Position numbers and translations under genes: made by a program. The notes under the pieces were generated by a model, which saw only the letters and a list, made by a program, of their open reading frames with translations, did not search any database and was not told the origin of the DNA. A stretch of DNA of 64,000 bases, from assembly GCF_030381805.1 (NCBI RefSeq), contig NZ_JAUDRH010000020.1:1-64000 (forward strand), written 5' to 3'. The first letter of the stretch is position 1, and every line of letters starts with the position of its first letter. Origin of the DNA: Chlorogloeopsis sp. ULAP01. GTDB taxonomy: Bacteria > Cyanobacteriota > Cyanobacteriia > Cyanobacteriales > Nostocaceae. Of this stretch, positions 45,466 through 54,442 are shown one piece after another.

Positions 45466-45651
45466 TTACTGCCCAAACTCAAGCCTAGCCTGCTCAACCA
45501 ATTCTGCTGTAATAATTTCTTGCTCTGCTTGACGAGCCAGTTGCTCAATTCGTGCTTTAGCTTGAGCGCGGGCGAAGAAGGGTATTTGCTTTAATTTTGC
45601 TTTGGCTTCGGCTGTCCATTTTAAAGCATCTGGAAAATTGGAGTCGTCCAT
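45466..45651 (-). CDS. Small PCP_red (protochlorophyllide reductase-like) domain protein
   Basis: A 61-residue protein: [20 protein letters not shown] then [20 protein letters not shown] and [10 protein letters not shown]. This is the 60-residue PCP_red domain, which occurs at the C terminus of light-independent protochlorophyllide reductase subunit B and as free-standing small proteins in cyanobacteria. It lacks any catalytic metal site. Its function alone is unknown. It precedes the Uma2 gene by about 30 bases on the same strand. Confidence 0.85.
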   Translation of the reverse strand: MDDSNFPDALKWTAEAKAKLKQIPFFARAQAKARIEQLARQAEQEIITAELVEQARLEFGQ

Positions 45652-45718
45652 ACTACCCCCATCCTCACCTAAATTAATATTGGAGAAAAAATTCGGTTAA
45701 TCAATACTGATTATCACC

Positions 45719-46678
45719 TTAAACGCCTTTAAAGAACTTTTCTACGCTTTGCTGCCAATATTCTTTATTCACAGTAACAAGTAACTGATGCTTTGCATTG
45801 GGAAAGATAACAAGTTGTTTTGTGGCTCGCAAATTCTGGAATAACTCATTAATTTCTGTCATATTCGTCCATTGATCTTGTTTACCTTGAAATACCAAAG
45901 TTGGACACTTAACTTGGTTAGCATAGGTAACTGGATTATGAGCAAAGCCATTAAATCCTTGCTGAATACTGCCCCAAAAGACAAGCAACTCAGCTGTAAG
46001 AAATGAAGGAATATTGACAGCTCTCAATCGGCTCTTAACAGCATTCAACAGCCGAGCAAAGGGAAGTTCAAGAATAATAGCATCGGGTTCAATTTTCTCT
46101 TGAGCGAGGGCTTTTAAAATAGCTGCACTTCCCATTGAAACTCCATAAAGCACAATCGGATGTTTTAGATTTAACCGTTCAGCATAATTAACCACTAGAG
46201 CAACATCTTTAGCTTCCCGTATACCAAGAGTTGTTGTATTGCCACTGGAACCCCCCACACCTCGAAAATCCACCAATAAGGAGTCATAGTTTAAGGCATG
46301 AAACACCTTAGTTGGGGCTAGCAGTTGCTTTCCTTTACTGCTTCCATTACCGGGAAATAACAATATTGTCCCATTCGGCGAAGATTGTTTAGCAGGGACG
46401 AACCAAGTTTCCAGCCACTCAGTCTGGTTAATCGAAATACGTTGCTTGACATATTTAAGTCCAATATCTGTTGGAATTGTGAAATTCTCAGGTCTGGGAA
46501 TGCCCAAGCTAAACTCTCCTGGGGAGCTAAAGTGAGTGAGGGTGTAAGCACCTATGCAGGCGATCGCATTAATTACAACAACAGCGACTAATACAGCCTG
46601 AGCAATTCGCTGCTTCTGAAGTATCCTTAATAATTTTTTAACTGCCGATACTTTTCGTCCCTGCAACATAAATTTCAT
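45719..46678 (-). CDS. Membrane-anchored alpha/beta hydrolase
   Basis: A 319-residue protein with an N-terminal hydrophobic anchor (AVLVAVVVINAIACIGAYTL) and an alpha/beta hydrolase domain. The nucleophile elbow is YGVSMGSAA with the catalytic Ser, DFRGVGGSSG is the oxyanion-strand loop, FQGKQDQWT holds the Asp, and NAKHQ the His. This is the serine aminopeptidase S33/monoacylglycerol lipase-like fold. The start could be at any of several ATGs; the one at 46678 (MKFMLQGRK) gives the anchor with a positive N terminus. Natural substrate unknown. Confidence 0.85.
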   Translation of the reverse strand: MKFMLQGRKVSAVKKLLRILQKQRIAQAVLVAVVVINAIACIGAYTLTHFSSPGEFSLGIPRPENFTIPTDIGLKYVKQRISINQTEWLETWFVPAKQSSPNGTILLFPGNGSSKGKQLLAPTKVFHALNYDSLLVDFRGVGGSSGNTTTLGIREAKDVALVVNYAERLNLKHPIVLYGVSMGSAAILKALAQEKIEPDAIILELPFARLLNAVKSRLRAVNIPSFLTAELLVFWGSIQQGFNGFAHNPVTYANQVKCPTLVFQGKQDQWTNMTEINELFQNLRATKQLVIFPNAKHQLLVTVNKEYWQQSVEKFFKGV

Positions 46679-46749
46679 CACCTGGGAATTTCTATTTTGG
46701 CTGATGATAAACAGGATGGAAAGATAGCACCCAATTGGCACAAACATAC

Positions 46750-46790
46750 AAAAATAAAAAAGCCCCTGCTTTTACACAGGAGCTTCATCA
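46750..46790 (-). terminator. Rho-independent terminator of the psbDC operon
   Basis: On the minus strand AGCTCCTG and CAGGGGCT pair (one G-U) around TGTAAAAG, followed by TTTTTTATTTTT. It lies about 35 bases after the psbC stop. Confidence 0.85.
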
Positions 46791-46822
46791 ATAATTGTCA
46801 GTGATGAAAGAAAACTTATGTT

Positions 46823-48211
46823 TTAGTCGATGTCCTTCATGAACAACACTGGTTCTGTTTCACGGTCAATACCTTTTTCAAAGCCAGCAGCAGCAGCACG
46901 AGCACGACCAGCATGCCACAGGTGACCGATGAGGAAGAAGAAAGCTAAAACGAAGTGAGAAGTTGACAACCAAGCACGGGGGTTGACGTAGTTGAAGGAG
47001 TTAGGCTCGGTGATTACACCACCCACAGAGTTGATAGAACCGTTGGGAGCGTGGGTCATGTACTCAGATGCACGACGAATTTGCCAAGGCTGAACGTCGT
47101 TCTTGATCTTGTCAAGATCCAAACCGTTGGGGCCGCGAAGAGGCTCTAACCAAGGGCCGCGGAAATCCCAGAAGCGCATAGTTTCACCACCAAAGATGAT
47201 TTCACCAGAGGGTGAGCGCATCAGGTATTTACCCAAACCTGTGGGGCCTTGAGCAGATGCAACGTTAGCACCAAGTTTTTGGTCACGAACCAAGAAGATG
47301 AAAGACTGAGCTTGAGAAGCTTCAGCGTTTGTAGGGCCGTAGAATTCACTGGGGTAAGCAGTGTTGTTGAACCAAACATAGCAAGAAGCAATGAAGCCCA
47401 TTAGGGAAAGAGCGCCCAAGCTGTAGGAGAGGTAAGCTTCACCAGACCAGATGAAAGCACGACGCGCCCAACCAAAGGGCTTGGTGAGAATGTGGAAAAT
47501 ACCACCAGCAATACAGATTAAAGCAACCCAGATATGACCGCCAATGATGTCTTCCATGTTATCAACACCGACGATCCAGCCGTCACCACCGAAGGGAGAC
47601 TTAAGCAGATAGCCAAAGATGACTGCTGGGTTCAATGTTGGGTTGGTAATAATACGAACATCACCACCACCAGGCGCCCAAGTATCGTAGACACCACCAA
47701 AGAACATTGCCTTTAGCACCAACAACAAGGCTCCACATCCCAAAATAATCAGGTGGAAACCGATAATGTTGGTCATCTTGTTCTTATCTTTCCAGTCATA
47801 GCCAAAGAAGGAGGAATAATCTTCTAAGACTTCTGGGCCACGAATGGCATGATAGATACCGCCAAATCCTAGTACGGCGGAGGAAATTAAGTGCAGAACA
47901 CCAACGACAAAATAGGGGTAGGTGTCTATTACTTCACCACCAGGGCCAACTCCCCATCCGAGAGTTGCCAAGTGAGGCAGAAGGATAAAGCCTTGCTCGT
48001 ACAAGGGTTTTTCAGGGACAAAGTGAGCAACCTCAAACAAGGTCATTGCTCCAGCCCAGAAGACAATCAAACCTGCGTGAGCAACGTGTGCGCCCAACAG
48101 TTTGCCGGAGAGGTTAATCAGACGAGCGTTACCAGCCCACCAGGCAAATCCGGTGGAATCTTGGTCGCGTCCTGCTCCCAGAACGCCAGGTCGATTAGAG
48201 AGCGTTACCAC
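46823..48211 (-). CDS. psbC: Photosystem II CP43 chlorophyll-binding protein
   Basis: Inner antenna subunit of photosystem II with six membrane helices binding chlorophyll a; the large lumenal loop contributes the Glu/Arg near the oxygen-evolving cluster. It is 462 residues from the GTG at 48211, preceded by a strong Shine-Dalgarno (GAGGAGGT, eight bases upstream) that lies inside the end of psbD. An upstream ATG at 48238 exists, but the GTG with its SD is the classical psbC start. Familiar text includes [40 protein letters not shown] and [20 protein letters not shown]. Overlaps psbD by 17 bases. Confidence 0.98.
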   Translation of the reverse strand: MVTLSNRPGVLGAGRDQDSTGFAWWAGNARLINLSGKLLGAHVAHAGLIVFWAGAMTLFEVAHFVPEKPLYEQGFILLPHLATLGWGVGPGGEVIDTYPYFVVGVLHLISSAVLGFGGIYHAIRGPEVLEDYSSFFGYDWKDKNKMTNIIGFHLIILGCGALLLVLKAMFFGGVYDTWAPGGGDVRIITNPTLNPAVIFGYLLKSPFGGDGWIVGVDNMEDIIGGHIWVALICIAGGIFHILTKPFGWARRAFIWSGEAYLSYSLGALSLMGFIASCYVWFNNTAYPSEFYGPTNAEASQAQSFIFLVRDQKLGANVASAQGPTGLGKYLMRSPSGEIIFGGETMRFWDFRGPWLEPLRGPNGLDLDKIKNDVQPWQIRRASEYMTHAPNGSINSVGGVITEPNSFNYVNPRAWLSTSHFVLAFFFLIGHLWHAGRARAAAAGFEKGIDRETEPVLFMKDID

Positions 48212-49250
48212 GAGGTAATACCTCCTCAGGGAATACAAATTTCTCGTGTGGCTGATCTTGAGGAGCCATCCAAGCGCGGATACCCTCGTTCAGCAAAATG
48301 TTTTTGGTATAGAAAGTTTCAAACTCTGGATCTTCTGCTGCGCGCAGTTCTTGAGAGACGAAGTCGTAAGCACGCAGGTTCAATGCCAAACCAACGATGC
48401 CAACCGCACTCATCCACAAGCCTGTGACTGGTACAAACAACATGAAGAAGTGCAACCAGCGCTTGTTGGAGAAAGCAATACCGAAGATCTGAGACCAGAA
48501 ACGGTTTGCTGTCACCATCGAGTAGGTTTCTTCAGCTTGAGTTGGATTGAAGGCGCGGAAGGTGTTTGCTGCTTCGCCGTCTTCAAACAGGGTGTTTTCG
48601 ACTGTCGCACCGTGAATCGCACACAGCAGCGCACCACCCAATACTCCTGCTACACCCATCATGTGGAAGGGGTTGAGTGTCCAGTTGTGGAACCCTTGCA
48701 AGAATAGCAAGAAACGGAAGATTGCTGCGACGCCAAAGCTCGGAGCAAAGAACCAGCTTGACTGTCCCAAGGGGTACATCAAGAATACGCTTACGAATAC
48801 GGCAATTGGTGCTGAAAATGCGATCGCGTTGTAAGGACGAATCCCTACCAAGCGAGCAATTTCAAATTGACGCAGCATGAAGCCGATTAAACCAAAGGCT
48901 CCGTGCAAAGCGATGAATGGCCACAATCCTCCCAACTGACACCAACGGGTGAAGTTGCCTTGAGCTTCTGGACCCCACAACAGCAATAGGGAATGTCCCA
49001 TTGCGTCTGCTGGTGTGGATACTGCTACGGTTAGGAAGTTACATCCTTCTAGGTAGGATGATGCTAATCCGTGGGTGTACCAACTGGTGACGAAGGTGGT
49101 GCCGGTTAGCCATCCCCCTAGTGCCAAAAATGCACAGGGGAAGAGCAGAATACCAGACCACCCTACGAATACGAAGCGATCGCGCTTCAGCCAGTCGTCG
49201 AGAACGTCAAACCACCCTCTTGTGGGGGCGCGTCCAACTGCGATGGTCAT
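48195..49250 (-). CDS. psbD: Photosystem II D2 reaction-centre protein
   Basis: Core subunit of photosystem II that, with D1, carries P680, pheophytin, QA and the non-haem iron. The 351-residue length and sequence are standard: [20 protein letters not shown] at the start, [37 protein letters not shown] with the P680 and iron His residues, and [20 protein letters not shown] at the end. No far-red-type or otherwise aberrant residue stood out. It is cotranscribed with psbC, and ycf4 lies divergently 393 bases away. Confidence 0.99.
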   Translation of the reverse strand: MTIAVGRAPTRGWFDVLDDWLKRDRFVFVGWSGILLFPCAFLALGGWLTGTTFVTSWYTHGLASSYLEGCNFLTVAVSTPADAMGHSLLLLWGPEAQGNFTRWCQLGGLWPFIALHGAFGLIGFMLRQFEIARLVGIRPYNAIAFSAPIAVFVSVFLMYPLGQSSWFFAPSFGVAAIFRFLLFLQGFHNWTLNPFHMMGVAGVLGGALLCAIHGATVENTLFEDGEAANTFRAFNPTQAEETYSMVTANRFWSQIFGIAFSNKRWLHFFMLFVPVTGLWMSAVGIVGLALNLRAYDFVSQELRAAEDPEFETFYTKNILLNEGIRAWMAPQDQPHEKFVFPEEVLPRGNAL

Positions 49251-49643
49251 CGGACTAAAATCCTCTTTTTTACTAAAATTGCAACCTTTTGAGGAATTTA
49301 ACGCTTTTTTGACACATCAGGCTGCTTTGATGCTGCCGCTCTTATGAGAAGTCACCGCTTAAACTTAAGTCGGCTTCCCTCTTGCTTGTGCCAAAAGCAC
49401 TACCACTTGCTGTAATCCAGCTTGTGATTACTTAATACTTTTTAACTTATCACATTGGTTCTGCTTTACGCCTGGTTTACATCAGTAAATCAGGTATTAA
49501 AAACAAACCTATTAAATATTATCAATATCAGAAATTTTACAATCTGACACAACTTTTCTCAGAAATCTTAAAATAAACTTGCAATAGAGCCTGCTCCAGT
49601 GGCAGACTTTTAAAGGGAAATTGTTAAACACCAAGGTAGTCCC
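49251..49643. other. Divergent psbD-ycf4 intergenic region
   Basis: This 393-base gap holds the promoters and leaders of the photosystem II operon and of ycf4. It is AT-rich with several T- and A-tracts, but I could not assign convincing -35/-10 pairs. Confidence 0.5.
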
Positions 49644-50240
49644 ATGACGACATCAACAACCATTAACAAAGGCGAGCCGCCTAAGGATAATGGCTTGGCT
49701 TCGCAAGTTTTGCATCAAAAAGTCATCGGTTCACGTCGGTTTAGTAACTACTGGTGGGCAACTATCGTCACCTTGGGAGCTACGGGCTTTTTACTGGCTG
49801 GGATATCTAGTTACCTAAGAGTAAATTTACTCATAGTTACTGATCCAACTCAACTAGTCTTTTTTCCCCAAGGCTTAGTGATGGGGTTGTATGGTGCGGC
49901 AGGCTTGGTTTTAGCTTCATATCTATGGATAGTAATTCTATTGGACGTGGGTGGCGGATACAACGAATTTAATCGGGAAACTGGCAAAATCAAAATTTTT
50001 CGTTGGGGATTCCCTGGTAAAAACCGTCGTATCGAAATTGACTGCAACACTCAAGATGTACAATCTGTACGAGCACAAATCAAAGAGGGTTTAAATCCTC
50101 TTCGTGCATTGTACTTGCGTGTTAAAGGTCGCCGTGATATTCCCCTCACCAGAGTCGGGCAACCCATGTCTTTAACAGAGTTAGAAACGCAAGGTGCAGA
50201 ATTAGCAAAATTTTTGGGAGTACCTTTAGAAGGTTTGTAA
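49644..50240 (+). CDS. ycf4: Photosystem I assembly protein Ycf4
   Basis: Thylakoid-membrane protein helping assembly of photosystem I. The 198-residue protein has two hydrophobic segments (residues about 36-58 and 75-97), the family text GSRRFSNYWWATIVTLGATG and FRWGFPGKNRRIEIDC, and a soluble C-terminal domain ending in FLGVPLEGL. It is divergent from psbD. Confidence 0.97.
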   Translation: MTTSTTINKGEPPKDNGLASQVLHQKVIGSRRFSNYWWATIVTLGATGFLLAGISSYLRVNLLIVTDPTQLVFFPQGLVMGLYGAAGLVLASYLWIVILLDVGGGYNEFNRETGKIKIFRWGFPGKNRRIEIDCNTQDVQSVRAQIKEGLNPLRALYLRVKGRRDIPLTRVGQPMSLTELETQGAELAKFLGVPLEGL

Positions 50241-50417
50241 GTAATTTGAGATTTGGGATCAAACACCAGAGTAACTCATAGCAAGTTTGTAGCAACTAAC
50301 AGTAAAAGTAAAAGAAATGACGAAAAAATAAGCAACTACTGCCAAAAAGCAATATCTTTGACAGTGTTACTGACACTTACAGAAGCTAAGATACTCTGGT
50401 TGAGTCTATAACTGGCG

Positions 50418-51215
50418 ATGCGGTTAAAAATTTCTGAATTTTTAGTTGTGCTTGTGATTGTTGTTAGCTTGATCACAGCTGGATGTTCTACACAACAAGC
50501 AGCTTCTAATACTTCTTCTCCTAATTCCACAGCTACCGAGGCAAGCACAAAAACAACGACAGAGACAACCACATCTGTATCTGAAGTTACAAAAGAGGCT
50601 GTTCCTGGAATGAACAATTTACCAAGACTTGAAGGCAAAGCCACTGTAGAGATGATTGTTAATGGCTCGCCGATCACAATCGAAGTAGACGGCACCAATG
50701 CCCCGATCACGGCTGGCAACTTTGTAGATTTAGTCAAACGTGGGGTATACGATGGAGTGGCCTTTCATCGAGTCATCGGCCCTCAGAGTAACCCACCGCA
50801 AGATCCTTTTGTAGCTCAAGGTGGAGATCCTCAAAGCAAAGATCCCAAAGTTCCTGCACAACGTTTAGGAACAGGTAATTTTGTTGATCCTAAAACAGGT
50901 ACTCCACGCTATATACCCTTAGAAATTAAACCAAAAGGGGCAAAGGAGCCGATTTACGGTAAAACAATTACCGAAACGCCGGAGTTACCTCACAAACTTG
51001 GTACAGTTGCTATGGCGCGATCGCAGGTGCCTAATTCTGCCTCCTCTCAGTTCTACTTTGCTTTGGCAGACTTATCTTTCTTAGATGGTAACTATGCTGT
51101 GTTTGGCAAGGTTACTAATGGTATGGAAGTAGTAAGCAAAATTAAGCAAGGCGATCGCATTGAATCTGCGAAAGTCACCCAAGGTGGAGAAAATCTTAAA
51201 AACGGCGGACAGTAA
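50418..51215 (+). CDS. Lipoprotein peptidyl-prolyl cis-trans isomerase, cyclophilin type
   Basis: A 265-residue exported cyclophilin. The N terminus ([20 protein letters not shown]) ends in a lipobox (LITAGC), so the mature protein is a lipoprotein anchored at Cys about 23. A Ser/Thr-rich linker follows. The cyclophilin domain covers about residues 75-262, with [20 protein letters not shown] (catalytic Arg region), [10 protein letters not shown] and the C-terminal [20 protein letters not shown] then [14 protein letters not shown]. It probably folds proteins in the periplasm or thylakoid lumen. Confidence 0.93.
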   Translation: MRLKISEFLVVLVIVVSLITAGCSTQQAASNTSSPNSTATEASTKTTTETTTSVSEVTKEAVPGMNNLPRLEGKATVEMIVNGSPITIEVDGTNAPITAGNFVDLVKRGVYDGVAFHRVIGPQSNPPQDPFVAQGGDPQSKDPKVPAQRLGTGNFVDPKTGTPRYIPLEIKPKGAKEPIYGKTITETPELPHKLGTVAMARSQVPNSASSQFYFALADLSFLDGNYAVFGKVTNGMEVVSKIKQGDRIESAKVTQGGENLKNGGQ

Positions 51216-51254
51216 TTAGGAGGGGGAGAGTGAGAGATAGGGAAGATGGGGAAG

Positions 51255-51315
51255 ATGAGGAAGAATTTACTCTTATCACTTCCTCACCTTTCTCAACTCC
51301 TTGTTCCCGTGTCCT
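51255..51315. repeat. Dispersed repeat unit upstream of the ketoacyl synthase
   Basis: GAGGAAGAATTTACTC then TTATCACTTCCTCACC, which in reverse complement matches the unit at 29292-29340 (GGTGAGGAAGTGA...AGTAAATTCTTCC). Confidence 0.65.
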
Positions 51316-51343
51316 CCTTATTCCCCATTCCTAAAATTCAAAA

Positions 51344-52579
51344 TTGGTAGAGGTTGTTGTTACTGGTATTAGTTTAATTTCTGCTTTAGGTAAAAGCCTA
51401 GAAGATAGCTGGCAAAAATTAATAGCAGGAAATTCTGCTATTAAAGTCTATCAACCATTTCCTGAACTAAAATCACATCCCCTTGGGTTGATTGGTAAGC
51501 AACCAGCGCAAGTAAAAAAACTGACTTCTTTGCTTGTCACTTCTGCTTTAAAAGACGCTGGTTTGGTTCCACCCTTACCAGATTGTGCTGTTGTCATTGG
51601 ATCTAGTCGCAGTCAACAAGCAGCATGGGAAGAGATGGCACGGCAGATGCATGAAGAGTGGGAGAGAGGGAAAGGGGGAGAGAGGGAGAATCTATCAAAA
51701 ATATTCCCCGCGTCACCGCGTCTCCATGTCCCCGCGTCCTCTTCTTTCCCCCTATGCTCTAGGAATTGGTTAGACACTCTTCCGCACATGAATGCGATCG
51801 CTGCGGCACGACAAATCGGTGCTACTGGAATTGTGTTGGCACCAATGGCAGCTTGTGCTACTGGTATTTGGGCGATTACCCAAGCTACCGAATTAATTAA
51901 AACTGGGCAAGTAGCGCGAGTTCTGGTTGGTGCGGTAGAAGCTGCAATTACACCACTGACGATTGCTGGCTTTGAGCAGATGGGTGCTTTGGCAAACACA
52001 GGGGCTTATCCCTTTGATTTGCACCGTGAAGGTTTAGTTCTGGGAGAAGGGGGAGCTTTATTCGTCTTGGAATCGGCAGAATTGGCAAAGCAACGCCAAG
52101 CAAAGGTGTATGCTCAAATTCTCGGCTTCGGTTTAACAGTAGATGCATTTCATCCAAATGCACCAGAACCAGAAGGTAAAAGTGCGATCGCTGCTATCAA
52201 GCAATGTTTAGAACGCAGCAACTTAACACCCAACGATATTGATTACATTCACGCTCACGGAACAGCCACGCAGATGAATGACCGGATAGAAAGTTTAGTT
52301 ATACAACAGTTATTTACTCAAGGTGTGGCAGTCAGTTCTACCAAAGGTGCTACAGGACATACACTCGGTGCATCAGGAGCTTTGGGCATAGCTTTTTCTT
52401 TGCTGACATTGCAGCATCAAATTTTACCACCTTGTGTAGGGATAAAGAAACCAGAATTTGATTTGGATCTGGTGAGAGAAGCGCGTAAAGCTGAAATTCG
52501 ACAAGTATTGTGTTTAGGTTTTGGGTTTGGGGGACAAAACGGGGCGATCGCGTTGGGTTTACCTACGAACGCGAATTGA
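51344..52579 (+). CDS. Beta-ketoacyl-ACP synthase family protein with a repeat-encoded insertion
   Basis: A 411-residue KAS II-like thiolase-fold enzyme. The nucleophile Cys is in APMAACATGIW, the two His are in DYIHAHGTATQMND and in STKGATGHTLGASG, and GFGFGGQNGA closes the fold. The start is a TTG at 51344 with little ribosome-binding context; the N-terminal text VEVVVTGISLISALG is normal for the family. Residues about 105-139 (ERGKGGERENLSKIFPASPR and onward to SFPLCSR) have no place in the family and are encoded by a tandem-type intergenic repeat. The active-site segments remain in frame. It may serve in a specialised acyl-chain pathway. Confidence 0.85.
   Translation: MVEVVVTGISLISALGKSLEDSWQKLIAGNSAIKVYQPFPELKSHPLGLIGKQPAQVKKLTSLLVTSALKDAGLVPPLPDCAVVIGSSRSQQAAWEEMARQMHEEWERGKGGERENLSKIFPASPRLHVPASSSFPLCSRNWLDTLPHMNAIAAARQIGATGIVLAPMAACATGIWAITQATELIKTGQVARVLVGAVEAAITPLTIAGFEQMGALANTGAYPFDLHREGLVLGEGGALFVLESAELAKQRQAKVYAQILGFGLTVDAFHPNAPEPEGKSAIAAIKQCLERSNLTPNDIDYIHAHGTATQMNDRIESLVIQQLFTQGVAVSSTKGATGHTLGASGALGIAFSLLTLQHQILPPCVGIKKPEFDLDLVREARKAEIRQVLCLGFGFGGQNGAIALGLPTNAN
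51656..51756 (+). repeat. Purine/pyrimidine-asymmetric repeat inside the ketoacyl synthase gene
   Basis: GAGAGAGGGAAAGGGGGAGA with a following GAGAATCTATC, then CCCCGCGTCACCGCGTCTCC and CCCGCGTCCTCTTCTTTCCC. The G-rich first half and C-rich second half can fold on each other. This style of text is typical of cyanobacterial intergenic DNA, not coding DNA. Confidence 0.75.
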
Positions 52580-52948
52580 TGAAAACTCCTCTTCTGTTGT
52601 CCCTAGCCTCAGCACCCCTATTTTCGCTTTTGTATAGCAATGGAAAAATTTTGGTCGTTAAGGAAGTTAGTTCTGTTTTGGGATTTTTTTCAGTTGGAAC
52701 ATTTCTTAACAGTTCGACAATGAAACAACGGAAAATCAAGGATTTATACAACTTTTGTTACAAAATTTTACAACGTGTCTCTTTTTGCTCGTATCTGCGC
52801 GGCCACCCTAATTGAGTCTACTCAAACCAGTGGCTTACTACAATTTATCCTCAAGCAGTTAAAAGTTCAGCATGATGTTCATAGTTAGCATTGTGTTACC
52901 TTAGTATTACTTGTAAAACAAAGTGTTGAACAAGTAAGAGGAATTATT
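52580..52948. other. Upstream region of the IF-3-like gene
   Basis: About 370 bases without a supported gene; a plus-strand frame to 52815 is the tail of a shadow frame. It ends in GTAAGAGGAATTATTATC, with a Shine-Dalgarno-like AGAGGA six bases before the inferred AUC start. Confidence 0.5.
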
Positions 52949-53437
52949 ATCGTCATCCAAAAGCAACTAATTAACTCACAAATCAAGTCACCTCAAGTCT
53001 TCTTGATTGATCATGAGAATAGCAATCGTGGTCTTACTGACACCCGTGAGGCTCTAGAGTTAGCCCAGAGCGTAGATCTTGACCTAGTTATAGTATCTGA
53101 AGGCAAAGACGCCCCAGTGGCGAAGATTCTCAACTATGGCAAGCTTCAATATCAAAAGAAAAAACGTCAGAGTCAGAGTTCTAGACCAACACTCAAGGAA
53201 GTTCGGCTACGTCCAAATGTAGGTGTGGCTGATTACAATTTACGCATCAATCAAGCCATTGAGTGGTTGAGTAAAGGCAATTCAGTAAAGTTTGTCATTC
53301 GTTTGCGAGGTCGAGAACATCAAAATCGCGGTCATGCGGGAGAATTGCTAGACCGCATTGTAACTAATCTAAGTCCAGTGGGTAAAGTCCTGTCGCTTGA
53401 TAAACGCTCACTGATTGTTCAAGTTATTCCTGCCTAA
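52949..53437 (+). CDS. IF-3-like translation factor paralogue, probable non-canonical start
   Basis: A 162-residue protein if started at the ATC at 52949. The fold is that of IF-3: N domain (QLINSQIKSPQVFLIDHENS then TREALELAQSVDLDLVIVSE), a Lys-rich linker (KLQYQKKKRQSQSS) and a C domain (TLKEVRLRPNVGVADYNLRI, then KFVIRLRGREHQNRGHAGEL). It is more divergent than the main cyanobacterial infC (which reads RYKIEEHDY.VR where this has RPNVGVADYNLR), so it is a paralogue. No ATG, GTG or TTG lies in frame between the stop at 52886 and the TTG at 53003, which is inside conserved sequence. ATT at 52943/52946 or ATC at 52949 behind AGAGGA is the plausible start. Confidence 0.8.
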   Translation: MVIQKQLINSQIKSPQVFLIDHENSNRGLTDTREALELAQSVDLDLVIVSEGKDAPVAKILNYGKLQYQKKKRQSQSSRPTLKEVRLRPNVGVADYNLRINQAIEWLSKGNSVKFVIRLRGREHQNRGHAGELLDRIVTNLSPVGKVLSLDKRSLIVQVIPA

Positions 53438-53634
53438 ATTAACCAGGAATCTCTTAAGGGTTTCTCAAAAAAGGAATTAGGCTAAATTAGCAGTTTGAGT
53501 CTATAACTCAAACATCTCATCCATATATTTCTATTGGGCATTAGTCAAATGGTTTAGCATAGCCTACTTGCCCACAGCGACAGCCCTATAGAATTTTCAC
53601 ACTAAGCGTTTGCTTTAGAAAAAATGGTGAGCTT

Positions 53635-53823
53635 GTGGCAACAGTAAATTATAAACAAACAGGGAAATATCTCCCACCTCAGATATTTATTTTGGGAATA
53701 TGTTTTGTTCCTGGAGTAACTGAAATTAGCGGCGAACAGCTAACTGAAATACGGCGATTTATCAAGAGCGATCGCTTGCTTCAGCATTATTTGGAGCAGA
53801 AAATTCTGATCATTCAAGATTGA
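53635..53823 (+). CDS. Hypothetical small protein
   Basis: A 62-residue protein starting at a GTG (53635), with GGTGAGC just upstream as a possible ribosome-binding site. Text PPQIFILGICFVPGVTEISG then EQLTEIRRFIKSDRLLQHYL suggests a compact alpha/beta fold. No family is recognised. It follows the IF-3-like gene by about 200 bases on the same strand. Confidence 0.5.
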   Translation: MATVNYKQTGKYLPPQIFILGICFVPGVTEISGEQLTEIRRFIKSDRLLQHYLEQKILIIQD

Positions 53824-53892
53824 AGATTTGTCTCATAGTTGTTTAGCTTGAGTGTCATACCATTTCACGTTAATCACAATACATACAAATTA

Positions 53893-53921
53893 TGTAGAGA
53901 CATGCCATGCACGTCTCTACA
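53893..53921. repeat. Short inverted repeat
   Basis: TGTAGAGAC and GTCTCTACA form 9-base arms around a short ATGCCATGCAC centre. This is the kind of small palindrome scattered through cyanobacterial intergenic DNA; no T-run follows. Confidence 0.6.
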
Positions 53922-53965
53922 TGAAGATTATTAAACTTGAATAAGAGTTGAGGCATTGCTTGCTC

Positions 53966-54169
53966 ATGGGCTTTAAGTATAAATGGAAGCATAGCTCTGT
54001 ACCTTCGCGCGACAAGGCAGCACGCAGCAAGTATCTCCTGGAAGAAGGGCAGTTTAATAACAAAAAAGACCAAAATCTAGCAGAGCAAGAAGCTCGCAAA
54101 CACTTAGGTGTACCAATGCGAATTCCAGACGATGATCGCTCTATACTGGGAAATTCACAAGACTGGTAG
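53966..54169 (+). CDS. Hypothetical small basic protein
   Basis: A 67-residue protein from the ATG at 53966; an upstream TTG at 53948 is possible. Text MGFKYKWKHSSVPSRDKAAR then EEARKHLGVP-like QEARKHLGVPMRIPDDDRSI is polar and Lys/Arg-rich, with no membrane segment. No family recognised. Judged real on composition and its position between two genes. Confidence 0.45.
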   Translation: MGFKYKWKHSSVPSRDKAARSKYLLEEGQFNNKKDQNLAEQEARKHLGVPMRIPDDDRSILGNSQDW

Positions 54170-54340
54170 TAAGCGCCCCTCTCTCATTCGTGTTTAAATC
54201 TTTTACGAGATTTTAGCGTACTCCTCAAGAAGGGTAGGTATAAGTGAGGGTAGGGGGCAAGCAAAAAGCTTGCGTTTGATTGCTAGGCTAGCGATCGCCT
54301 AAAGCCTCTGATTTGAGAGTCACCTCCCCCACCTCTCCCT

Positions 54341-54380
54341 GTCCTGTCGGACACCCCTCTCCTTGGTAAGGAGAAGGTGA
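54341..54380. repeat. Dispersed repeat, copy 1 (GTCCTGTCGGACACCCCTCT type)
   Basis: GTCCTGTCGGACACCCCTCT then CCTTGGTAAGGAGAAGG. The second copy at 62038-62075 matches it almost base for base in the same orientation. Confidence 0.8.
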
Positions 54381-54442
54381 AGAAGTGAGGTTTTTCAATG
54401 CCTGGCGATAAAACTTGTATCATCGAGACTGCCTTCCACCTA

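Noticed and set aside
48246..48707. 153-codon plus-strand frame opposite psbD
   Set aside because: It is a shadow of the psbD coding strand; psbD is strongly conserved and fully explains the codon pattern.
48195..49250. Possible far-red-type psbD
   Set aside because: All inspected segments match ordinary D2; no far-red gene cluster is present nearby.
50336..50737. 133-codon minus-strand frame opposite the cyclophilin gene
   Set aside because: It lacks a start context and mirrors the Ser/Thr-rich linker of the cyclophilin.
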